Source: Aquatica leii
Lineage: Eukaryota > Arthropoda > Insecta > Coleoptera > Lampyridae
Length of the DNA: 64,000 nucleotides
Assembly (NCBI GenBank): GCA_035610365.1
Contig: CM069437.1
Span: 61,280,093-61,344,092, forward strand
Reading direction: 5' to 3'
The notes beneath the pieces are model-generated. The model did not search any database. It was not told the origin of the DNA and worked only from the letters and a program-made list of their open reading frames with translations. The stretch's first letter is position 1. Every line of letters begins with the position of its first letter. Below are positions 22,721-32,170 of this stretch, piece by piece. The position numbers were made by a program, and so were the translations under genes.

Positions 22721-23567
22721 TGTTGTCGATGTATGACGCAATGTATCGTTAACACCCCTGACACGTTTTGTTTTAAATAGCTTATAAATCCACGATAACG
22801 TCCAACCATGGCAAGTGCTCCATCTGTAGCTACTGATATTATATTTGAGAAAGCGATTGCTTTTTCAATGAAGTAATCCTTCAAAACATGAAATATTGAT
22901 TCTCTTTTAGTGTCGATTGTCAAAGTTCTTGCGATGAGCAGTTCTTCGTAGATTTCTTGATTCATAATAAAACGTACATATGCTAATAACAATGCTGCAT
23001 TACCAGGTAAAGTTGACTCGTCCAGTTGTATAGAGAAATGGGTCGTTTTCAAATAATTACACAAGAAGCTTTCAATATCAGAACTCATTTCATTAATACG
23101 TCTTTCAACAGTATTGTTGCTTAAGGAAATGTTTTTAATGATATCAGATGCAGGTTTGCGTAAAACAGTTTTTAAAACCTCTTCAACGGCTGGCAAAATC
23201 AGCTTCTCTCCGATAGTATGCGGTTTTCCGGATTTTGCTATAAGTAGCAAGATATTGTAAGACGCCCGCAAACCATCATCTTTTTTTGTGATGTCGAAAC
23301 GAACATTCTGTCCAGCGTGGATCTCTTCTGAAGTTTATCTTTGAGTGTTTAATAATATTTCAAAGGTTTATCTGTTTTATCAGGGTGACATCTTTTCAGA
23401 TGATCCTGCAGCTTAAATGGTTTCATAGCGTGATTGCCCAAAACTTCGTTGCATAAAAGGCACATAGGCAATTGTTTGTCCGACAATGATGGCATGAAGC
23501 CAAATTTCAAATAATCAACACTGTACTGTCTACATTTCTTTTTAGATTCGGACATGGCATCAGTCAT
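22721..23567 (-). pseudogene. hAT transposase, BED-type zinc finger and catalytic N-terminal half
   Basis: The first frame (23,567-23,349, 72 codons) carries a zinc-finger-like C-x-x-C...H-x(4)-H segment (CLLCNEVLGNHAMKPFKLQDHLKRCH), the DNA-binding BED-like finger. The second (23,271 downwards) carries [36 protein letters not shown] with the first catalytic Asp, then [17 protein letters not shown] with the second Asp, and [10 protein letters not shown]. Between the two frames (about 23,275-23,345) the phase changes. The protein cuts and rejoins the hAT ends. The frame is interrupted at Q-H of CVIHRQH by the LTR-like block. Confidence 0.8.
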
Positions 23568-24059
23568 CTGTGGGCAAAATTAATCTATTTAAATAAGACA
23601 TAAAATCCAGCAGTCAAGTCAAATTTAAATCGTATATTCTTAGATTTTATGGCAGACAAAGGCGTACAGCCATTATAAATGAATGTGAGAAGGAGAATGT
23701 TATAAATGTTACTTAAGGTTTTGATATGATCGAACTTTAAGGAAATTTGAAAATAACATGACAAAAAATGTTAAAATAAAATATTATACAACGAATAATA
23801 ACAAATTGTTATTCGATTTATCTCTACGTACATTCGACTGTCATGTGTAAAAATTCACTTGTTCCACTTTAGCAATAATACAAAATTTTAATTTTAATAT
23901 AGAGAAGTATGTATAGTGCAATATCCATAATCCGAACTTCCGTAACCCGATTTTCTTATAACAATTTTCTTTTTATTTCTTAAAGCGATTTTCTTGAATT
24001 GCGATTTTCTTATGATACCATCATTCAGTGGTAGTTTAGTTAAGAAATTTAGAATAGGG

Positions 24060-27000
24060 TAGCATATACTGTTGGTTTGACTTTGCTGTGGTTGTCAATT
24101 TGCTTTTGGCTTGATTGCATTTCTAATTAGACCTTTGTTAATTATGTATTCTTTAGACGAGGAGCCACCACTTCTTACCTCATCCGACTCTGATTCGGAA
24201 ATGAACTTGGCTGATTGGAATATTACTTTCTCTGGTGAAGATCCGTTTGTACTGATCGAGCTTCTGAGGTGTTATCGGGCAAAGCTCTTCTTGTGGTTAG
24301 AAGTAGACGACATACATTACGTTCTTGGAATGAGGTTACTGCTATGTTGAAAACTAAATTTCTGCCTTTAGATTATGATGAACGGTTAATGGATACTATT
24401 CGTAACCGAGTGATGAAACCTAATGAATCTATTGGGATGTACGTTGCTACCATGCAATATCTTTTTATGCAATTGTTAGAACCAGTCTCGGAGAAGACGC
24501 AGCTTAAAATCATACGCCGCAACTTGACTCCATTTTATCAACCTCATTTCGCACTGGTGGATATTACATCCTTTTCTCAATTGGTCTCTTTAGACAAACG
24601 TTTGGAGTCTTTTAGAAGACTAAAAGAATTGCTACAGTTAAAGATGTTAGCATCCGAAAGGAGTGACATACTTCTAGAATCATCTGTGATTAGTACTGCT
24701 ACTTCCGCAGTTTCTGTTAATACGTTCGCTGATTCTCTTAATACTCCTTCACTTCTTTCTTCTATAACTACTCCTGAGTCTAATACTTGTAGGCACTCTC
24801 GTTCTAAAGCTCAGAAACTTGTACGTCCTGTTCGTTCTTTAGCTTCTCTTCCTCCAAATTTTTCTTCAGTTTCTAGGGTTATTAGACCTACTACCGATCC
24901 TTGGTATTTAGGGTTGATTTCTAAAGTTTCTGCTTTTCCTCGTCGTTTCTCTCGTTGGTGTATTGTGAAAGGTCTTCCATGTAAACGTGTACGCATTTCT
25001 TTGTCTGACTCTTGCGTGTAGAAATTAGTTGTTCCTTCGGACCAACGCAAATAATTAATCTACGATCACCATCTTCCATCTGAGCGTGAACACCGCAGTG
25101 TTAGGAGTACGTTGGAAGCTCTTCGGTGTCATTTCTACTGGCCTCATATGAGACCTAAGGTTGCTGAGTTTATACGTCACTGTTCTTGTTCGAACGCACA
25201 GCGAAACAATCCTATTAGGTTATTTCACGATTTGCCAGCAACGATGAAGCTTTCCCACACTGGTGTCGCTACAAGGTCTACGCGTCTACATAAAGATCGT
25301 ACTCTTTCTCCAAATGTAAAACTCGCTGCTATTGCTTTTGCATCTCCTTCTTCAGTCGCTTCTAATTATTATTTGCTGTCTTCTTCTAATCGTTTTCTTC
25401 GCTTTCATCGACATCGCAAGCGTCGTAAGTGCTAGTTCACTTTTTGGGCTTTCGGCTTTCGACCTTTGCTTTCTTTTGGTTCTTTTCTTTCGGTTTTGAT
25501 GGTTCGAGTCTTTGGATACGTCGTCGATATCTTGTTGGTTGTAGCTTGGATGCTCCTCAATTGTTCCTCTCATATTGCTGTCACCGCGTTTCTTTTCTTT
25601 GCTTAAGTTTCTAGTGCTTTTGTTTTGGTTGCTTTCTTCTCCATCTTACTTCAGGACAGACTACCTTTCCGTCTGTATATATTTAAATCCGCTTAGTCAG
25701 CCTTTTTGGATTGGTACGTCATATATAGAATTCTCTCTTCTGCGTTTGGATTTGGTTTTTTCTTTTCTTGAGTTTTCTATTCCGCTCGTCGGCATTAAAG
25801 TCCTGAAGTATACTTTCCAATTTGGGACAGCAATTGGTACGCATTCGTTCTATAGCTAATTTTGATATAATCTCTCCCTTGTTTTTTTCTCTTCTTTAAT
25901 GGGCGGTTGGTTGGGCATTGTAGGGTAGGTCACTCGGGGTCGGCTATCTAGGGAGAGGTAGTCGAGCCGTATAACAACATTTGTACTCTCTTTTCTCCTT
26001 CTATCTTTCTTGCTTTCTTTTTCTCTTTTGTTGCTTAGACACTTGCTTCTTTTCCTTTTGATAACTTTTTCTCTGAAGTGTTCACTGCAACTATGCTTTC
26101 TTTTTTCTCTCTAACTTTTTTTCTTTCTGTTGCTTAAAGTGGGCGGTTGGTTGGGCAATGAAGGGCTGGTCACTTCCTTTTGTTTCTTCTACGGAGAGAA
26201 GAACTAATCAGACACTTGCATCTTGTCTTATCTTTCTCCGTCTGTCTCTTTTCTTCCTTTCTTGTCTTCCTTACTTTTGATTTTTCCTTCTTTTGCTTTT
26301 TAGGGGTTTGCCTTTAGGGAAATTATATCTTTTGCTTTTTTCTTTTATCTTGATTTGTTGCTTGAATACTTTCCTTTTTTTCCTTTTTTTAGTAACTTCT
26401 TTCTTTAGTATTCACGCAACTATGTTTCTTTTCTTTTGCTTTTCTTTCTTAGTTACTTCTCACGCTTTATTAGGTTTAGTGGGTTTTTGTTTTGTGGTTT
26501 TTGGTATGGAGCTTGGAATAGACTGCAACGTCGCTTCTTGTACTCCGTACTTCCGCTTAGTCAGCAATTTTGATGTTGTCAGTCACCGTTAGGATATTTT
26601 CCTTTTTTGGGTTTCTTTTGCTCTTGGAATATTCTAATCCGTTCTTCGGCATTTACGTTCCAATGTGACATTCCAACACAACGAGCACTGACTCACGATG
26701 CTCAATTGGCAAGTGAAGTTTTCTGTTCTTTATTGACTCATACTTTTTCTTTTTTTCTTCTGGTTTTGGTTTGGGTTGCTTTGAAAGTTTTCTCTCTGCT
26801 TAAGCTTTGTTTTTTTTCTTGGATTCACTGCAAACATATCCTTTTCTCTTTATTTTCTTTTTTTGCTAATTCTCTCTTTTGCTACATTGGGCTTAGTAAG
26901 TTATACGTTTTGCTGTGTAAGTCTGAAACTTGAGACAGACTACAACTCCGTTTTCTGTAATTTATGTACTTCCGCTTGCTCGGCTTTTTTGGATGTTGTT

Positions 27001-28560
27001 AGTCATTTTTAGAATATCTCTTTTACTACATGTCTCTTTGTTTTTTTCTTGGGGTATTCTATTCCGTTTATCGGCTTATAAGTTTCATTGTTACAGTCCA
27101 GCACAGTGATCGATGATTAACAAGTGTTTGTCTAGCAATTGATAGTTCTTACGTTCTTTTCTTTTCTTCGAATTTTAGTTTTTGGGATTATTAGTACTTG
27201 GGATTTTGGGTTACTTTTGTGGGACCATTTTGAACGGTGGTTTTGTATGTAAGGGTTGGGGTTGAAGGACATTTTAGGGTTACTTAGTCCCGGACGCTTG
27301 TCTAAACTTCTACCTTTCTTATATTCTTTTCTTTTCCCTGGAATTCTTTTGATGCTTACGTCCTTACTGTATTGGGTTACTGTTTGTTTGTACCTTTACT
27401 TTTTGGTATCGCTTTATGCGCTTCGGAAATTAGTAAACCGTGTTGGTATTCTTCTTTGCTTTTGGATCAAATTACTCTTGGTTTCTAGGAGATACCATTC
27501 GCTTTGTGCGCTTCTGTTACAGTTTTGGTTAGCGGTATTCTTAAGATTCTGGAAAACCTCTGTCTCTTCTGTATTTGTGGTAATCTGATGAGATTACACG
27601 GGGTTAGGTTTCTTGGAATTGGGTTGGTTTTGGATTTAAGGGTTCTATCCTTGGCGTATGCCTAAATTTCTGTCTTCATTTTAGCTTTCGTTTTGTTATC
27701 CACGCTTTTATCTTGCTGGGGGGGGGGGATTCTGTTACGTGCATAAATTTAAATAATGCACTACCCCCCTGTATATTGGTTTAATTAAAAGTTACTTTTT
27801 CATTTCTCGACGCCATTGGGCTCGTTGGTCTCTTCGTATGGAGAAGACGATGGACTGTCCATTTTGACTTTAACATCGTTCACGATACAGACATATGTCT
27901 GCGTGAATTAAAAATCGTTTTCTTAAAACATCCACGTGTTGTGACACGATGGGTAATAAAAGTATTCTTATTTAACTAATTTAATCCACGCAGGGTAAGT
28001 GGCTTTTATTCTTTTTTTGATTAAAGGTAATTTTTATGTCTTTTCGTTAGCGCCATGTGCTACCTCCTAAATATGGGTGTTCTTGTCTGAGTTTAAAATC
28101 TACAAGGGAAAATTATAATCGGAAGCTGTAGACATAAGAACGCTGCGATACAAGGGCAGAATTTCTATGCGGAGGCAATTATTACCGTTAATTATTTCTT
28201 CTTCTTGTTCGGAAGAGCCTAAGTACCCGACACGATTAAATTTCTCTTTGGAGGCAATAAATTAATACCATCGTAAACGAAAAGACATTATAACAGCATA
28301 CGATAAGTTTCGGTTTTATTACTTTCTTTTAAATGTTTCTTTTACCTGTTGTAATTTGTGAGTCACCAGGTAGACACGATTATTTTCAGGAAGTTTTTTT
28401 AATCTATTCATCATTCTAAAGTAATTAAAGTGCAATTGTTGTTAACGATTTAGTTTCTTTATTCATTTCCTCCAGCTTTACGAACCTTAACAATTTTGTA
28501 CAAGCTTTGAGCCTCCTGTGCTGATCTAGCAGGAGCTTTTTCTGCAAAGAACAAAAGATC
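24060..28560 (+). mobile_element. Ty3/gypsy LTR-retrotransposon fossil with gag and integrase remnants
   Basis: A gag-like frame lies at 24,269-25,021 (SWNEVTAMLKTKFLPLDYDE, then PNESIGMYVATMQYLF and RRNLTPFYQP). A preceding piece at 24,111-24,350 carries LADWNITFSGEDPFVLIE. At 25,112-25,220 the zinc-binding region of integrase is visible (LRCHFYWPHMRPKVAEFIRHC). A pyrimidine-rich, repeat-bearing stretch follows at 25,440-27,720. A G-run tract comes next, and then an LTR-like sequence that starts TGTTACGTGC near 27,735. RT and RNase H were not seen. Broken and old, with several breaks; exact ends uncertain. Confidence 0.65.
25650..27130 (+). repeat. Pyrimidine-rich region with three copies of a roughly 150-bp unit
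   Basis: Three diverged copies start near 25,650, 26,511 and 26,930. Each contains a GACAGACTAC-like start, a CCGCTTAGTCAGC-like middle (GCTTGCTCGGC in the third), a T-rich run, and a TATTCTATTCCG...TCGGC end. A separate pair, GGGCGGTTGGTTGGGCA, occurs at about 25,902 and 26,142, followed in both by GGTCACT. The plus strand is extremely rich in T and C. It lies between the integrase remnant and the LTR-like sequence of the gypsy fossil. Confidence 0.55.
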
Positions 28561-29529
28561 TGGCGCCCTTTAAACCTCCCCTCTCTCCGACAGGTATGGT
28601 TTCAATCCTACAGTGAGTTGGCCGTGCAGGTTCGTAAATTATTAGAAACTTGTAGCAAAACATTTAAATTCTATGAAAAAAACAAACAAATGAGAGTGTG
28701 TATTGGAAATTCTTCAAAAAACACGCAGCTGTACAGTTGTGGATTTCTTATTTTCTTAATTTATCTTTCAAAGTAGTAACACATTGTATGTTAATAATAA
28801 AATACATACGTAATATCTTTGTACAGTTGTCTTTTTTTAGATTTTTCCGAAAAGATTCCATAATCCGAACATCTCCTTGCAGCAATTAGTTCGGATTACG
28901 AAGATTGCACTGTAATTATAATAACGGTTACTAAAACTTTAAAAAAGAAACTATTGAGGAGTACTCGTGTAATTTTGCATGATTTGCATATTAAACTACT
29001 AATAACTGAGGTCATGATTGGCGTAATTTGTCTATCTTTGCTAACTACGAGTACAAAACTAAAATTTAATAAAAAATAATGTGCTTACTTTTCTCCGGCA
29101 CTCTCAAACAAAATAACACTGATTCACTATAATTTGTATGATAAACTACCAGTTTATATTTTTTTAAAATATTATTTTAGCACTTTCCTTTTCAAGATTC
29201 AGGAAACAAATAAACGTATTTGTCTCACATTCGTATTTATAGAGTGACTAATTGAACAAGTCAGCGCAAGTTCGCGAAGCTCTGAGACTGCGCGTATGCT
29301 TGTAACAAGATGATACTGGTATATCATTATGTGCAGGTTTTTACAAGTTCAAGATGTGTTGCGACCACAAAGCGAATGCCTACATCCTATAACTTACCCA
29401 ATTTTATAAACATATATAATACATTTTTTACTTCATGGGTACTTTTATAAATAATGTATATGTCTTTATATTATAAGGTAGTATAATGTAAGTAAATAGG
29501 TACTATCAGTGTATGTTGAGATCCACTAT

Positions 29530-29639
29530 CGTGGACCCCCATTTTCATTTCATGGACCCCCATTTTTTTTTCTCCGACGCAGACCCTTTACAGATTGTCA
29601 TAGACCCCCGGGGGTCGATATAGACCATTTTGGGAATCA
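29530..29639. repeat. Right end and GACCCC subterminal repeats of the hAT
   Basis: It contains GTGGACCCCC, ATGGACCCCC, GCAGACCC and ATAGACCCCCGGGGGTC before the terminus ATTTTGGGAATCA. The repeats match those just inside the left end. Confidence 0.7.
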
Positions 29640-30992
29640 CTTTAAACAAAGCATAATGTATGTCTTTAATTTATAATTGTATTTAGCAAACAGTGTTCTA
29701 AAAAATAATATTTGATTTAGTTTGTTATAGTAATAATGATTAAATTCGCAGACTTAATTACAGAAAAGTTTGTTTTGTTTCAATGTCTTTATTCATCTTA
29801 CTTACGAAATATATTTTTATTACACCAATACTGCTTCAAAACACTGCCTTTAGGTCATTAAAATGTATTTAATAAAATTTTTTGAAATCTGGGCCATTGG
29901 TTTTTTTGCCATTGAGAAAGGGGCATAAATTATTTAGCTTTATTCAAAGAAGCTTTTTGAACTCTACATTAATTCTTTTATTTCAAACGTTATTAAAAAT
30001 TCTTACTTCATTCTTATGCGAAAGCAATTCTTAGCATTTAAAAACATTATAAAGAAAATTCAGTTTCTAAGTTTTAAAGCTTTCAGACAAATTATAAAAG
30101 CATTAAAGTTAACATCGCTAAACTTTTAAAATAATGGTAAAATCAAGCAGACCTTCCAGCTAATGGAGGGTCGAAAAATTTACGGGTTTATTATGTATCA
30201 ACGCTATATCTTTATGCGTTATATTGAATATGCATATCTAAAACTTACTTTATCCGAAATTTTTATATGCGCACATAAAAGAAATAGGGTTGTTAAATCG
30301 CAACCTTACTTTGTTGTTTCATATTTTCAAAGTTTTATCATTTCGTAAAATTTTATATCAATCTAAAACGCGCTATGGTTTAGACGAATTTTTAAAATCT
30401 TTTCAAATAATGTAAATCCGTTGTCATCATTGAATCAAATTCTATTTTTATTATAAAAACTTTTTAAAGTTGTTTTTGTTTTTATTGCCTATATTTTTGC
30501 ATCTATCTTAAAATTTATGATGTTTTATTCTGTATTGGAATCTTTTGTGCAGTTTGATAAAAAATGCTTACGACTAAACTGTATCTAAATAGTAAACTTT
30601 ATAAATAAAAGCATTATTTCGTTTTGATGAGAATCAAATGGCAGTCTTATACAATATAAGATAGCACATGGTTCAGATGTTAATAGTTTAATAGTTTTAT
30701 TTGCTTATAATATTATTTTGTGTCTGGTTTTTACTTAAACAACAACACCAAATTTTTTTGTATTTATAGTATATCTGCCAGTTTACTTTTACTTTGGAGG
30801 AAGCTTTGGTTTTCTGAACTTTTTTTTTAGCTACGCCACTGACTCAATTTGTAGGTGCTGCCAACACGGAATAGTAATCATGAAAGTTTATTTTTAGGTG
30901 TAAACTCAAATTTTGTTATTTAGCTAATTATCAGCATCTCTAATAAAATCAAGAAGAGAGCTGTTAAAGTTTAGATCTATAGTATACAGGGT
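29640..30992. other. AT-rich non-coding interval
   Basis: No recognisable coding sequence. A frame at 30,163-30,348 has no motif. Nothing else seen. Confidence 0.45.
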
Positions 30993-31015
30993 GTGTATAA
31001 ATTGATGAAAAAACT
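30993..31015. repeat. Mariner-type terminal motif, solitary
   Basis: TATACAGGGTGTGTATAAAT followed by TGA. The same run occurs at 63,418-63,440 next to a mariner transposase. Here it marks the low-coordinate limit of the adjoining LINE fragment. Confidence 0.5.
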
Positions 31016-32170
31016 ACACGCTGTTGAATAGCTGATATCGTTGATTTGTCTTTCTGATAGGCAAATTGGTATTTATGAAGAGGCTTGACTGTTAAAATCT
31101 CCATGCAAATATATATTGGTCCACCAAATTCTTTATTGTTTTGAGCATAAACGATAAAAGACTTTTTCGACGATCTGACTTTGGATCATCTAGGGGTTTT
31201 ACACTTCTCTTATGTAGGAATATGAGGTTTATTTTCCTCTATACTTGATGAACATGTTTATATAACAAACTGGATCTGAATATTTTGATCAATGTCTCTA
31301 GCACGATGTCCTGCTTTCGTTGAATGGGTGCCGAAAAAACTCTATCGGAGCCTTTAAAGGTTTGAAGGTCCCTATGGCCCACTTAATTCTTTCAGGCAAT
31401 ACAATTTTATTGACAAGGGGACGTTCCCGTTTGAGTAGAGTTCTACTCTTTATGGGTCCTTTGTACACCCTTGTTTATCCAGCTGCTATACACCCTGGAA
31501 AATGTTTTTTAATCAAAACCTCCACCGTTTTCTGAAAGGTTGATGTTAAAGTGCCATCTTCACGTTTGAGTGCACCTATATTACTTTGGTTGCCTCTTGA
31601 TAGAGCCTTTTGCACTCTGCTTGCGACAAGTGGTTTATCAAGGTTCTCACAAAAAGTCCTCCAAGAACTTTTCTTTGATTTACGAAGTGTCACATTGAAC
31701 TTGGTAAGAGCCTTACGTTACTCTTCCCAGTTATGTGTTCTCTTTGATTTATTAAACTCTCTTCTGGCTTTGCTACGCAATTTGCTCAACACAATGTTCC
31801 ACCAGGGTACTTTGCTTTTAGTCTTTTTGGTTTTGAGAAGACAGTTAACTTCAAAGGCCCTCGTTATGGCCTCCGTTGTGAGATTAACTGTTCCCTCCAA
31901 GTCGTTTATTCATCTTATTTTGTTTGATAGTTTTTTCATGCTATCATGTAGGATACTCCTGTATCCTTCAATTGGTTTTGTTAGGAACCTTATATGTTTG
32001 GCTGGTCATGCAACAAGTCCCCATCTTAAACACTATCAAACAGTGATCGGAAAGAGACGCCTCCTCGGACACTTCTTAATCACTTATTAGATTTGAAGCT
32101 TCTCTAGACACTAAGGTTAAGTCTAGAACCTCCTGCCTTATAGCGTTTATAAAGATTTGGCGATTGCTCT
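31016..32170 (-). mobile_element. Jockey/R1-group LINE fragment (end of endonuclease to start of RT)
   Basis: Read from 32,170 downwards, the pieces in order are RQEVLDLTLVSREASNLISD and SLSDHCLIVF (C-terminal part of the apurinic-like endonuclease with the S-D-H motif), PWWNIVLSKLRSKARREFNK, KSSWRTFCENLDKP, LKREDGTLTSTFQK...KHFPG, KWAIGTFKPFKAP, and near the end LHKYQFAYQKDKST (early RT). This is the pre-RT linker order of Jockey/R1-type LINEs. Several frame changes separate the blocks, and the RT core and the 3' end are missing. The high-coordinate side joins a gypsy fossil directly at about 32,170. The low-coordinate side ends at the mariner-type motif. Confidence 0.75.

Larger units (their letters stand above)
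23914..28912. mobile_element. Pogo-like DNA element (ends only), disrupted by a gypsy fossil
   Basis: The left end reads AGTGCAATATCCATAATCCG. The right end, in reverse complement, is CAGTGCAATCTTCGTAATCC followed by GAAC. Both abut TA (23,912-23,913 and 28,913-28,914), the Tc1/mariner/pogo target. The motif CATAATCCGAAC recurs near 28,858 in the inverted sense. No transposase is readable, so it may have been a short non-autonomous copy of a few hundred bp before the gypsy element entered. It sits inside the hAT upstream of the transposase start. Confidence 0.6.
20479..29639 (-). mobile_element. hAT-superfamily DNA transposon, expanded by nested insertions
   Basis: The left end starts CAAAGGTTCCTAAACTTC and runs into GTAGACCCC. 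The right end, in reverse complement, reads TGATTCCCAAAATGG and leads to GACCCCCG. These are the C-A-G-T-G-G-T-T-C-C-C-A-A-A type ends and GACCCC subterminal repeats of the ZBED5/FAM200-like hAT group. The flanks CTTTAAAT (20,471-20,478) and CTTTAAAC (29,640-29,647) match at 7 of 8 positions, the size expected of a hAT target duplication. The transposase is on the minus strand, split at 21,645/22,721 by an LTR-like insertion. A pogo-like element occupies 23,914-28,912. Without the insertions the hAT would be about 3.1 kb, the usual size. Confidence 0.75.

Noticed and set aside
25429-27588. Hydrophobic Phe/Leu-rich frames that look like membrane proteins
   Set aside because: They come from the pyrimidine-rich repeated tract. 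They have no start context, no conserved motif, and similar runs occur in other phases.
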